Source: Pseudochrobactrum sp. sp1633
GTDB lineage: Bacteria; Pseudomonadota; Alphaproteobacteria; Rhizobiales; Rhizobiaceae
Direction: 5' to 3'
DNA: 64,000 nucleotides
Assembly: GCF_030376605.1 (NCBI RefSeq)
Contig: NZ_JARRAE010000005.1
Location: 62,001-126,000 of the forward strand
Shown: positions 35,397 through 44,664 of the stretch, piece after piece
Layout: each line of letters starts with the position of its first letter
Numbering within the stretch: position 1 is the stretch's first letter
Made by a program: the position numbers and the translations under genes
Notes under the pieces: model-generated
The model's database searches: none
Seen by the model: the letters and a program-made list of their open reading frames with translations, nothing else
Told to the model about the DNA's origin: nothing

Positions 35397-36469
35397 GCCA
35401 GCACCCGCAGCGCTTCAGCAGGCAGATGCAACGTTACAGCATCACCGGTCTGGGGCATGTCCCCTGTTTTATTCAATGCACCATGCATTTCCACGCTGAT
35501 TTTAACATCAGGGCGTTTATCCGGCACCACTTCAAGCCGCGATATGTGCCCCAGATAAATCTGGCTGCGGATTGTAGCCGGAAAATGATTATCATCACTC
35601 GCGGCCTGAGAGGCGGGCAGAAGGCTGATGGATTCAGGACGGATCCCCACTTTGCTGACCGGCGAGGAACCATGCGCATCGGAGTGATTCAGCTTCAGTG
35701 CCTTATCAGCAAATTGCAGACCTTTACCGCCCGCTTTATCCAGCGGCAGAATATTCATACGACCAATAAAGTCAGCCACAAAACTGGTGACCGGCTGCTG
35801 ATACAGCATTTGCGGCGAGCCGGTTTGCTCAATGTGGCCGTCTTTCATCACCACAATGACATCAGCCATAGCCAGCGCTTCTTCCTGATCATGGGTGACC
35901 ATGATGGTGGTAATGCCCACCCGCTTTTGCAGCGCGCGAATTTCATTACGCAATTCTTCACGCACCTTGGCATCCAGCGCCGAGAGCGGTTCATCAAGCA
36001 ACAACAGCGACGGATTAGGCGCGAGCGCACGCGCAATAGCAATACGCTGCTGCTGCCCGCCGGACATCTGCGCAGGCAGTTTTTCCGCCTGATCGCTCAG
36101 ATGCACAAGCTCCAGCATTTCGCGAACCCGTGTTGCAATCTGCGCTTTTGTCCAGCTCCGGCATTCCAGCCCGTAGGCAATATTGCGCGCAGCCGTCATA
36201 TGCGGAAACAGCGAATAGGACTGAAACACCACACCAAAATTGCGCGACCGTGCCGGTGTGCGGGACAAATCGGCGTCGCCCAGCATGATCTGGCCGGAGT
36301 CAATATCCTCAAGCCCTGCAACAGAGCGCAGCAAAGTTGTCTTGCCGCAACCCGAAGGGCCGAGAAAACACACCAGTGAACCATGCGGAATATTCAGAGA
36401 CACATTGTCCAGAGCTTTAACGGCACCATAATTTTTAATGACGTTCTGAATATGCAAATCCATTGGCAT
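35393..36469 (-). CDS. ABC transporter ATPase, phosphonate-type (PhnT-like)
   Basis: ATPase of the spermidine/iron/phosphonate importer group. Walker A GPSGCGKTTLLR is near residues 38-49, signature MSGGQQQRIAIARAL near 136, Walker B LLLLDEPLSALD near 158 and a TOBE-like C-terminal region after residue 245. Length 358. It ends in a four-base overlap with the permease gene and is separated from the binding-protein gene by about 190 bases that include a hairpin. Confidence 0.88.
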   Translation of the reverse strand: MPMDLHIQNVIKNYGAVKALDNVSLNIPHGSLVCFLGPSGCGKTTLLRSVAGLEDIDSGQIMLGDADLSRTPARSRNFGVVFQSYSLFPHMTAARNIAYGLECRSWTKAQIATRVREMLELVHLSDQAEKLPAQMSGGQQQRIAIARALAPNPSLLLLDEPLSALDAKVREELRNEIRALQKRVGITTIMVTHDQEEALAMADVIVVMKDGHIEQTGSPQMLYQQPVTSFVADFIGRMNILPLDKAGGKGLQFADKALKLNHSDAHGSSPVSKVGIRPESISLLPASQAASDDNHFPATIRSQIYLGHISRLEVVPDKRPDVKISVEMHGALNKTGDMPQTGDAVTLHLPAEALRVLA

Positions 36470-36625
36470 TGTTTCCTTTGGTATTTTGTTGTTTTAAGCG
36501 CAGAACCTGAACGGCCGCGCATTCCCCGTATGCCATCGTTTCGGGCAGCTTCTTGTCGTTTTTCCAACGGGCTGCTTTAAGTATTTGTTTTTAAAACGAT
36601 AGTTCCATCAAAGCATAGAGCCAAA

Positions 36626-36650
36626 ACCGGATAACTCAAGGCTATCCGGT
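36626..36650 (-). terminator. Attenuator-type hairpin after the binding-protein gene
   Basis: ACCGGATA / TATCCGGT arms followed by TTTTGG on the minus strand, about 12 bases after the binding-protein stop; probably partial termination within the operon. Confidence 0.6.
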
Positions 36651-36661
36651 CTTGTTGGTTT

Positions 36662-37669
36662 TTAACGCTCGTATTTCTTCTGCCATGCATCGATGATTTT
36701 TGTACGATCATCGGCAGCCGCTTTGAAGTCTACGGCATACATTACTTTAGACACATCTTCAGGAAGACCGGCTTCCTTAAACTTATCCGGCATCGCACCG
36801 CCCGGAATGGTCACAATGGCCTTCCACTTGTAATATTCGTCTGCGGCCTGCTTGCTCACAGTCCAGTCAAGGAAGCGCTTCGCAGCATCTTTTTGCTTGG
36901 ATGTGGAAACCAGCGCGTTGGCTTCCAGCTCATTACCGGCACCTTCAGACGGGATTACCATCGTGATCGGATAGCCTTCAGCAATATTCTTGATTGCGCG
37001 CAGTTCAAAAGAAGCACCAACCGTATATTCGCCCATCGAGGCTACATTGCACGGCTTGGAACCGGACTTGATATATTGCGCGACGTTCTTGTCCAGACTG
37101 TCGAGGAATGCCCAGCCCTTCTCTTCGCCCATCTGCTGGATCAGCGAGTCAATCTGGATGTAGCCGGTGCCGGAAGACGCAGGATTCGGCATCACCACTT
37201 CGCCTTTAAACGCAGGATCGGTCAGATCAGCCCATGATTTAGGCATCGTCAGACCTTTGGCTTTCAGGCGTTCATTATTCACGCAGAAGGCCGCCATATA
37301 ACCGGTAACCGCAAACCAGCGATCTTCTTTGTCGCGGAACTGCGCAGGCACATTGTCAATATTGGCCGGCTTGTAAGGCTCCAGCGTTTTAATGATTTCT
37401 GGATTAAACAGGGAAGTAACAGCGACACCCCAGAGAACGTCATGCTGAGGATTGGCCTGTTCAGCAATAATTCGGGCAACAAGATCACCATTGGAGAGGC
37501 GCAGCATGTTGATGTCGAGATCAGGCAAAGCTTTTTTTGCTTCCGCAAGGAAAGCCGCCGCTTCGTCTTCTTCATATACGGTGTAAACCGTAATGGTTTC
37601 TGCCAGTGCAGAGCTGGCCAACAGAGTTGCAGCCAATGCACCTAATGTTTTCAGATAACTCTTACGCAT
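36662..37669 (-). CDS. Periplasmic binding protein, 2-aminoethylphosphonate-type (PhnS-like)
   Basis: Family 1 extracellular solute-binding protein of the group that includes iron and putative 2-aminoethylphosphonate receptors. The ATG at 37669 begins a Sec signal (MRKSYLK, hydrophobic core, ALA cleavage near residue 23); the longer in-frame start at 37816 would add about 49 residues with a second hydrophobic stretch and no ribosome binding site. Mature segments ITVYTVYEEDEAAAF, WGVAVTSLF and NPASSGTGY are typical. 335 residues. First gene of the three-gene importer. Confidence 0.87.
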   Translation of the reverse strand: MRKSYLKTLGALAATLLASSALAETITVYTVYEEDEAAAFLAEAKKALPDLDINMLRLSNGDLVARIIAEQANPQHDVLWGVAVTSLFNPEIIKTLEPYKPANIDNVPAQFRDKEDRWFAVTGYMAAFCVNNERLKAKGLTMPKSWADLTDPAFKGEVVMPNPASSGTGYIQIDSLIQQMGEEKGWAFLDSLDKNVAQYIKSGSKPCNVASMGEYTVGASFELRAIKNIAEGYPITMVIPSEGAGNELEANALVSTSKQKDAAKRFLDWTVSKQAADEYYKWKAIVTIPGGAMPDKFKEAGLPEDVSKVMYAVDFKAAADDRTKIIDAWQKKYER

Positions 37670-38159
37670 ATGAAAAGCCCCCATCCTATGGATTTTGTTC
37701 GAGTTTTTTACAGTTCCCACGCATAATGAAGAAATAAACACAGATATCAATGCGAATTTTTTGAAAACACACTTATGCCTTCGGCGGCAGAAACGCATTC
37801 CGCACCGGTATTGCATTCACAATACACAGCCTGCCAACCCAATCGGGCACAGGGCAGGCTCCGTCATTTTTTTATTTTCGTATTTCCGCAACAGCCCGAT
37901 GAGTTTATCCGGCTAACGAAATATCTGGTATGAACGCGACTGAAAAAGGGCAGATCAAAAACTGCCTCTATCAGGATAGCTTGAAAATAGTGCCTGTGGT
38001 TTTAACGTCGCGCATGTCCGTAAGCGGCAAAAAACAGCGCATTTAATCATAAAGAATTTAAAGTTTAAGCTTTGAAATCACACGTTTTTAGCCGGATTTA
38101 CCGGCGCCAATAACCATCAGCTGGCTAATATATTTGCGCAGAGTTTTTCTGCGCCATAT
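37670..38159. other. Intergenic region with a terminator-like hairpin
   Basis: 490 bases without a gene. It holds the promoter of the phosphonate-type operon on the minus strand. A hairpin AGCCTGCC / GGCAGGCT (37828-37835, 37853-37860), with seven T residues shortly after it on the plus strand, may end an unannotated plus-strand transcript. A second hairpin GCGCAG / CTGCGC near 38136-38153 follows the DUF2865 stop codon on the minus strand. Confidence 0.4.
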
Positions 38160-39059
38160 TTATCGCAGCACTGTATCCGTCTGCATATTCCGCCCTAAAA
38201 AATTGACCGGTTTATCGTTTTCATCCTGCAGAAAGGCGGGACCGACAATTCTCACCGCCCGATCAGGAGCGTTATCATCACGCTTTATGGCGACAGAACC
38301 CTGCACAGGGTCTGCCCGCTTGGATAACAGTACCCTGTCTGCATCCTGTGTTTTCTTAGGCTTCACACCGCGTGTTCGAACATGCTGAATATATGAAAAG
38401 TACTTCGCCCAATTACATTTTTGAAAATTCTCTGCACCCTGATAATTATAGGCCGTCGGCAGCTTTAAATAGGATTCACGTCTGTCAACCGAGAGCATAT
38501 CCGCGGTTTCAGCAGCCGGATCATCAAGCACATAGAGGTTCACCTCGGGGCTTTCACAGATAAAACGACATTGTGCCAATGTCTCTTTCACGCTGTCGCT
38601 TTTTGAAAATTGCGAATGCGGCGCAGGAAAATAATACCCGTCGGACAAACGCACACAAAACAATAATGGTGTACCGGAATACTGTCCGCTGAACGGATTA
38701 CGACCTGTGTCACTTTTTTTACCGGTTTGAGCCGTGTTTTTAGATGTGTTTTTCAAAGCAGACGGATCAGCATACTTAGCGTTACACCGCGCCAGTGCGG
38801 CTGCATTTGCCTGCAACTGCTTTTGTATTTCGCCACGACGCAAGGCAAAATCCCGGCAGGCATTGAAAAAACCGCCTTGAGCGCTTTCACTGGTACAGCC
38901 CCTGCCACGCTCCATATTTTTCAAAGCTGCAAGCTGGCGTTTTAAAATCATATCTGAGGCTATGGCGGCATTGCTCGAACAACTGTCAGCAACAGCCGGT
39001 GATATCGCAGCAGGCATGGCTGCAAGAAAAATCAGCAATGATGCCCATTTGAAACGCAT
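38160..39059 (-). CDS. Exported DUF2865-family protein
   Basis: Hypothetical exported protein of a family frequent in Hyphomicrobiales. The ATG at 39059 gives a Sec signal (MRFKWA, hydrophobic core, AVADS cleavage near residue 24); the upstream in-frame start at 39143 lacks support. The mature protein is Cys-rich (SCSSN, RGCTS, NACRD, ARCNAKY, LFCVRLSDGYYFP, QCRFICES, KCNWAKYF) and about 275 residues, so it probably forms disulfides in the periplasm. The DGYYFP and VYVLDDP-like segments are the most conserved parts of the family. Function unknown. Confidence 0.78.
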   Translation of the reverse strand: MRFKWASLLIFLAAMPAAISPAVADSCSSNAAIASDMILKRQLAALKNMERGRGCTSESAQGGFFNACRDFALRRGEIQKQLQANAAALARCNAKYADPSALKNTSKNTAQTGKKSDTGRNPFSGQYSGTPLLFCVRLSDGYYFPAPHSQFSKSDSVKETLAQCRFICESPEVNLYVLDDPAAETADMLSVDRRESYLKLPTAYNYQGAENFQKCNWAKYFSYIQHVRTRGVKPKKTQDADRVLLSKRADPVQGSVAIKRDDNAPDRAVRIVGPAFLQDENDKPVNFLGRNMQTDTVLR

Positions 39060-39299
39060 GAGAGGGTGCGGTTGTTTGGCAGCCTGCGAATGAGCACCCG
39101 GCACGCATCTTCCAGTATTGCCCCATACCGATATTCCAACCACTTAAAGCGCTCCCATACCCAGTCTCATACTCTTGCAGCAGAATATTTCAAAAGTAAA
39201 AAACTTAAATGAAATGCACAACATACATGAAACAATATTCACATGAATTGAAGGCAGACAGCAAATTTTAAAAATACAACAGAGAGCCAGCCATCATGG

Positions 39300-40454
39300 C
39301 TAAACAGCAAATATTTCAACTCTGTTGCGGCCGTTATTTTTTGCGGAATAGAGACTGAGATCAGCGTTTTGGGTAATGTCGGAGAAAGAACTGCCCCCTG
39401 CAGTTGCGAGACAAACACCGGCACTAATGGTCAGTCGCACAATATTACCGTTATATTCAAACGCATCATTTTCAACAGCCTTACGAGCGGCTTCAGCAAA
39501 CTCATACGCCTCTTTCATCGTCGTCTCAGGCAATATCGCAACAAACTCCTCTCCGCCGATCCGCGCTATAAAATCGGTTTTCCGGAAGACTTGCATCAGA
39601 ATATTTGCACAGCGTTTTAGCGCTATGTCTCCGGCCGCGTGACCAAACGCGTCATTAATCCGCTTGAAGTGATCAATATCGAGCAGAATCAAAGCAAAAG
39701 AGCCGTCATCCGGCTTGTGCTCAGCTAAAGTCAGCTCGTATGCCCTGCGATTATAGAGTTCCGTTAAAGGATCCCGCAGAACCATCTGCCGCAATTCGGA
39801 AATACCGCGTTCATAGGCAATCGAAATAGCAAACGCGCCGCTCGCCACGATATGAATTGAAACGATAAGCAGCTGAACTGTGAGCAAATGATCCAGAGGC
39901 AGCGGAGTCATTGTATCCGGACTGATCAGCCACGCCTGCACAACACGCAGCAGAAAAGCCAGCCCGACAATACCATAGGCAACCATAAGCCCCCAACGGG
40001 ATGGCAGCACTTCCTTGTTCGGCTTCAGCAACTCGCGAATAATCAGCGCAATTTCAACAAACAAAATTACATTAACAGCACCGAAGATTACACTGTGCTT
40101 GACATAAGAGGAGAGAAAATAAGGAGCAATAACAAGCAGCAGGACAATTAGATTAAATTCAACATAGTTTTTTCGATAGAAAAAACTTCTTAAAGCTTGC
40201 CATCTCAGCGCAACACCAAGAACAAGCAGCGCATTTACAAACGCCATTTGCATGATCTGGGAGCGATCAATCACAACGAATATTGTAAACACTGAAGACA
40301 GAACAAAATTAGCCGCAGTCCAATAAAGCCAATAGGCCTTATCGCGCTGTTTGAGCCAGATACAAAAAAACGCAATCGCAAACGCGCCGAGAGAAATGGC
40401 GTTCACAACGAATAATGTATTTGGTTCAATGTCTAATATGTACTGAATGAGCAT
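39300..40454 (-). CDS. Membrane-bound diguanylate cyclase (GGDEF)
   Basis: Makes cyclic di-GMP. The N-terminal ~215 residues form seven or so transmembrane helices of an unrecognised sensor type. The GGDEF domain follows, with the catalytic motif present as GGEEF (residues 300-304) and an intact inhibitory site RKTD (291-294) exactly five residues before it, so it should be active and feedback-inhibited. No EAL domain. Length 384. It stands alone; no chemotaxis or exopolysaccharide genes adjoin it. Confidence 0.92.
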   Translation of the reverse strand: MLIQYILDIEPNTLFVVNAISLGAFAIAFFCIWLKQRDKAYWLYWTAANFVLSSVFTIFVVIDRSQIMQMAFVNALLVLGVALRWQALRSFFYRKNYVEFNLIVLLLVIAPYFLSSYVKHSVIFGAVNVILFVEIALIIRELLKPNKEVLPSRWGLMVAYGIVGLAFLLRVVQAWLISPDTMTPLPLDHLLTVQLLIVSIHIVASGAFAISIAYERGISELRQMVLRDPLTELYNRRAYELTLAEHKPDDGSFALILLDIDHFKRINDAFGHAAGDIALKRCANILMQVFRKTDFIARIGGEEFVAILPETTMKEAYEFAEAARKAVENDAFEYNGNIVRLTISAGVCLATAGGSSFSDITQNADLSLYSAKNNGRNRVEIFAV

Positions 40455-40946
40455 CGACTATCAATTCCCCATTGTCGATAAACGAAACACTCCCGGGATG
40501 CACTGTTCTTCAGGCGTGCTCCCTAGGGGGAACAAGTCTTTATGCCATTCAATAAATCAATCCTAGTACTCTCGCAAACTGGTCCATCAGTTTGAATCAT
40601 ATTCCACATAGCACTTTGCGAGTAAAATTGCGCTATCACTTTTTTATTCAAAAAGCGATATTTTGAGTATGTGACAGTACAAATAGCGACACGCAATATA
40701 AGTACGAATATTATAAATAACAAAAATGAAATTCATCAGAAGATAATTAGTCGTACATTGTGAGATTTTTACTTTTAATCACTTGTAATGATTGCACTTA
40801 AAAACACATTAGTTGATAGTAAATTTCAAAACAAAAGTATAGCCATCAGAAACTCACAAGATATCAATTCATCCGTCACAAGCTTGTGCCTATGAAGGCA
40901 GGTCACAGACGAAAACATATTAAATGATTTTATATTGTGAAAGATA
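40455..40946. other. AT-rich intergenic region
   Basis: About 490 very AT-rich bases between the diguanylate cyclase start and the tRNA-Gln 3' end. I see no gene; it probably contains the cyclase promoter. Confidence 0.4.
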
Positions 40947-41020
40947 TGGCTGGGGCGCCTGGATTCGAACCAGGGATGCCGGTACCAAAAACCGGTGCCT
41001 TACCGCTTGGCTACGCCCCA
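40947..41020 (-). tRNA. tRNA-Gln (anticodon TTG)
   Basis: Complete cloverleaf on the minus strand: acceptor TGGGGCG (41014-41020) pairing with 40951-40957, anticodon loop TTTTGGT with TTG between CCGGT/ACCGG stems, T-arm GGTTCGAATCC, and an encoded CCA at 40947-40949. No integrase or attachment-site duplication was seen beside it. Confidence 0.97.
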
Positions 41021-41348
41021 AAACAAATCACGGAGAGATTCCGTGGCGGTTGATCCGGCTTATAGCCTCAAGAATTTCATTGTGCAATGCACTGAAATCA
41101 GATTTTTACATTTTAAAACAAAGCAAACTCTCTTAATGTGGAAATCGCATTTTCTTTTATTGAATTCCTGATCATCCTCACCACAAATCAGCGAAGTACG
41201 GTACTTGTGGCAATGCAGAGCGGTGTCGTTTACGCCCGGCGAAAACCGTGCCAAAACACATTGCGGTCAGCGCTGAATACAGCCTCTATTTGAGATATTT
41301 AAATTTTCGCATTTTCATAACCACCTGACCATCTCAGCTGGCTGTGAC
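41021..41348. other. Intergenic region before the wbkF-like gene
   Basis: 328 bases that must hold the tRNA-Gln promoter (minus) and the promoter of the following glycosyltransferase (plus). No gene or clear repeat seen. Confidence 0.4.
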
Positions 41349-42386
41349 ATGTTTCAGGAGCCGGACGATTTGTCATCTTATCTGCTGATCTTTATTCTCT
41401 GCTTTATCTCTTCGGTTTTTTTACTCTATATTTTGAAACAGTGGCTTCCTGCGCATTTTCTTGCCGCAGGTTTTAACGCACGTTCCAATCACTCGATACC
41501 AGCACGGCAAATCGGCGGGCTAGCCTGTATTCCGGTCTTTGTTTGCGTATTAGTGCTCGCCGGCTTTTGGGACATTATACCGGCAAGGCTGAGCCTTAGC
41601 CTGACAGGTGCAGCAATATTAGTCTGGGTTACCGGCTATCTCGATGACAAAGATGAGCTTTCCGTGCGCGTGCGATTGCCTGCCCAATTATTAGCCGCAA
41701 TCATTGCCGTTTACGGATTAGGCGAAGATTTTCGGATTCTTCCTGACCTTTTTCCACATTGGCTCGAAATCATTTTTTTAACTGTCGCGGTGCTGGGAAG
41801 CATCAATGTTGCCAATTTCATGGACGGCCTCGACTGGCTCACCGTGACTGGTATCGGCATTCCGTTATTTCTGCTTGGCATTATTGCAGCCTTGTCTTTG
41901 CAGAACCCAACGATTGCGATCATCGGTTTTTCATTAAGCGGCGCTCTTGCAGGATTTGCAGTCTTCAATCGCCATCCCGCTTCAGTTTTTCTTGGTGACT
42001 CAGGCAGTCTGCCGCTCGGCCTGATCACAGGCGCAGTGTTCCTGCTGTTTGCTCAACAGGCAGGGCTCATTCCGGCTCTTATCTTACCGCTCTATTATAT
42101 CGCAGATTCAGGAAGCACGATTATTTTACGCCTTCGTAAGGGTGAAAACATCCTGCAGGCGCACTCTTCCCATGCCTATCAAATCGCAAAACGCGCCGGA
42201 AAATCCGTCGGCTTCGTAACCGGCAGTATTGCAGCGCTGAATCTTTTTTTGGCTGGCATCACCGCATTAATAATATCGCTCGGCCCCATCGCACAGATCG
42301 CCGGACTTGGCCTTGCAATTCTGTTGACCGGCCTGCTCATTATTTATTTTCGAACAACTGGCTCAAACGCAAAGGCTACTGGCTGA
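41349..42386 (+). CDS. wbkF: Undecaprenyl-phosphate sugar-1-phosphate transferase (WecA/WbkF-like)
   Basis: Integral membrane enzyme of the MraY/WecA family that starts O-antigen or another surface polysaccharide by loading a sugar phosphate onto undecaprenyl phosphate. About ten hydrophobic segments; the acidic motifs are TGYLDDKDEL (about residue 98), NVANFMDGLDWL (about 155) and FLGDSGSLPLG (about 215), with HSSHAYQ near 275. Brucella WbkF is the likely counterpart, next to WbkD as here. The ATG at 41349 has no clear ribosome binding site; a TTG at 41370 preceded by AGGAG is an alternative start. Its 3' end overlaps the convergent gene by 11 bases. Confidence 0.82.
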   Translation: MFQEPDDLSSYLLIFILCFISSVFLLYILKQWLPAHFLAAGFNARSNHSIPARQIGGLACIPVFVCVLVLAGFWDIIPARLSLSLTGAAILVWVTGYLDDKDELSVRVRLPAQLLAAIIAVYGLGEDFRILPDLFPHWLEIIFLTVAVLGSINVANFMDGLDWLTVTGIGIPLFLLGIIAALSLQNPTIAIIGFSLSGALAGFAVFNRHPASVFLGDSGSLPLGLITGAVFLLFAQQAGLIPALILPLYYIADSGSTIILRLRKGENILQAHSSHAYQIAKRAGKSVGFVTGSIAALNLFLAGITALIISLGPIAQIAGLGLAILLTGLLIIYFRTTGSNAKATG

Positions 42387-44241
42387 TATAGTCGAACAAA
42401 AGGGATCGCGCGCCCGCACTGTCATTGCTGTCGAGGAAGCGCTGCATTTGCGGCAGGCGTTGCGGTATTTCATCTGCCTTTGTGCCGCGTTTTTCTGCAC
42501 AGAGGATTTTCGGGTGGCGTGTGCGCTGCGCCTTGTCCGGATCATAAAACAGCTCTTCATAAAGCTTTTCGCCTTCACGAATGCCGGTGACCCGTATCGC
42601 AATATCACCGTCGGGATTTTTAATATCCCGCACAGTCAGGCCAGCCATCAGGATCATATTTTCAGCCAAATCTCTGATTTTTACCGGACGCCCCATTTCA
42701 AGCAGGGCAGTCTCTCCGCTTTTAATAACAGCTCCGGACTGAATAATCAGTTCTGCGGCTTCGCGAATAGACATGAAGTAGCGGGTCATATCCTCATCGG
42801 TTAGCGTTACCGGCCCGCCTGCTGCAATTTGCTCGCGGAACAACGGCACAACTGAACCGTTTGACCCCAGCACATTACCAAAACGCACACTGGAGAATGA
42901 CTGCGCGGCTCCTTTTTGCTGTGCAAGATCACCATAATGGCGAATAACGAACTCCGCCCATCGCTTGGTTGCACCCATCACATTTGTAGGGCGTACAGCT
43001 TTATCAGAAGAAATCAGAATGAAGCGCTCGACGCCTGTTTTCAGTGCCGCATCTGCAACTGCCTTTGTACCCATAATATTATTACGAATACCCTCGAGCG
43101 GATTGGCCTCAACAAGCGGCACATGCTTATAGGCAGCACAATGATAAATCGTATCAATGCCATGCGAAGCAATGACATTCTCCACCAATTCCTGCTGCGT
43201 GACAGAACCCAAAACCGGAATGATCTCACAACGGGAGGCAGCTTTCAGCTTTCGTTCCTGCTGATAAAGCGCGAATTCACTGACCTCAAACAGAACGAGT
43301 TTACGCGGCTTCCAATTCACAATTGTGCGGCACAATTCACTGCCGATTGAACCACCGGCGCCCGTCACCATAATTGCCCGCCCCTCAATCATGGACTGCA
43401 GCATGGCCTCATCCGGCGGCACCGGTGAGCGCCCCAGCAAATCATCAATTTCAATTTTACGCAGCGCACCTACCAAATATTTGCCGCGGGAGAGATCCGC
43501 AATCGGCGGCAAAATGCTGGTACGGATTTTTAACCGCCCCAGAATACTGACATAGGTTTTGCGTTCATCCTCACTCATGGAAGGATCAGAAATCACAACC
43601 TGACAAACACCGTAATTATCAACAAGATCGGTAATTGCCGTCGGTGCATAAACACGGGTTCCCGCAATATCCATCCCCTGCAGCGACGGATCGCGATCGA
43701 TGAAACCTGCAACAAATGTATCACGGTGCACACGCAAGGCAGCCGCCAATTGCTGCGCAGCCTCGCCGGTACCAATAATCAACGCAACTTCGCGTTTCAC
43801 CGGAGTGGAGCTTTCATGCAAAATCCACTTCGCACCAAAGCGCGATATGGACACAAGAATGGTAATCACAAGCCAGTAAATTAAAGGAACGGAACGCGGC
43901 ACACCTGTGCCACCGGTCATTTCAGTCAGAAAAACCAACGCCACCCAAAGCAGTGATGCAACCGCTGTAGCCTGAAAAATTGACCAGATTGCCTTTTCAG
44001 GCAGATAGCGAATAACAGCTCTGTAAAGGCCGTACCGGATGAAGACAGGTACCGCCACCAGCGGTGCCGCCAGCATCAGCAATATTTGCTTGGTATTGGG
44101 TAAAAACAAAAAACCATAGCGCAGAACATAGGCCAAATAGACGCCCAGCAAGAGCATGCCCACATCAACGCCGAGCATTGTCAACTGTTTTACAAAACGT
44201 GGAAGTTGTGCAATCCGCCTTGAGAAATTTGCCGTTTTCAT
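42376..44241 (-). CDS. wbkD: NDP-sugar dehydratase/epimerase, membrane-bound (WbkD/FlaA1-like)
   Basis: CapD/PglF/WbpM-type enzyme that probably converts UDP-GlcNAc to a 4-keto-6-deoxy sugar. Four or so N-terminal transmembrane helices (residues 20-140), a CoA-binding-like Rossmann segment (about 150-270), then the catalytic short-chain dehydrogenase domain with TGAGGSIGSEL near residue 297 and the SSDKAVRPTNVMGATK segment near 420. Length 621 equals Brucella WbkD, required for O-polysaccharide synthesis in that genus. The S/D-K pattern (SSDKAVRPTN) is of the WbpM kind, in which M or D replaces the usual Tyr. Confidence 0.83.
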   Translation of the reverse strand: MKTANFSRRIAQLPRFVKQLTMLGVDVGMLLLGVYLAYVLRYGFLFLPNTKQILLMLAAPLVAVPVFIRYGLYRAVIRYLPEKAIWSIFQATAVASLLWVALVFLTEMTGGTGVPRSVPLIYWLVITILVSISRFGAKWILHESSTPVKREVALIIGTGEAAQQLAAALRVHRDTFVAGFIDRDPSLQGMDIAGTRVYAPTAITDLVDNYGVCQVVISDPSMSEDERKTYVSILGRLKIRTSILPPIADLSRGKYLVGALRKIEIDDLLGRSPVPPDEAMLQSMIEGRAIMVTGAGGSIGSELCRTIVNWKPRKLVLFEVSEFALYQQERKLKAASRCEIIPVLGSVTQQELVENVIASHGIDTIYHCAAYKHVPLVEANPLEGIRNNIMGTKAVADAALKTGVERFILISSDKAVRPTNVMGATKRWAEFVIRHYGDLAQQKGAAQSFSSVRFGNVLGSNGSVVPLFREQIAAGGPVTLTDEDMTRYFMSIREAAELIIQSGAVIKSGETALLEMGRPVKIRDLAENMILMAGLTVRDIKNPDGDIAIRVTGIREGEKLYEELFYDPDKAQRTRHPKILCAEKRGTKADEIPQRLPQMQRFLDSNDSAGARSLLFDYISQ

Positions 44242-44664
44242 ATGGTTAATCTCTTACCCCGTCTAACAGCAAATCTGTCACCCATTGTCACAAAAATATA
44301 TTTGGCAGCAAAATAAACTTGATATCAATATTCAAGTATTCGAATTATACTATTTTTTGAACTTACCGATTAGCAAAATACTTATTTCAAAACCAGCCAG
44401 CATTACTGAACAGAATAAAATTCCACTGAATAAACGGCGATCCTGTTTAAAAACCGGAACTCATTCCGGCACTTTCTGAAACCTGCATCCAACTTGCACC
44501 ACATATGCATCATTTCACCAATCAAGCTTTGGCAGATCACGTAAAGGAATTTTATCACCGTATTTATAATTCATCAGATTCGTTAAAGTTGCACGGTGCC
44601 AAAGTGTAATTCACCTGCCACTCAGGCAAAGCCGTGCAACAAACTCACAGTGCTTTAACAAGGC
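44242..44664. other. Intergenic region with a loose hairpin
   Basis: 422 AT-rich bases between the wbkD-like start and the end of the DUF2793 gene. Arms TTGCACGG / CCGTGCAA (about 44589-44596 and 44633-44640) could form a loose hairpin after the DUF2793 gene. No gene supported. Confidence 0.4.

Noticed and set aside
33702-37669. Linking the class I aminotransferase at 32444 to the phosphonate-type importer as a 2-aminoethylphosphonate pathway
   Set aside because: The known 2-aminoethylphosphonate transaminase is of another PLP class, and the genes are convergent across a strong terminator.
40924-41136. 70-residue open frame across the tRNA-Gln gene
   Set aside because: It translates the tRNA itself and has no independent support.
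40947-41348. tRNA-Gln as an integration site for a genomic island
   Set aside because: No integrase gene and no direct repeat of the tRNA 3' end were seen in the window.
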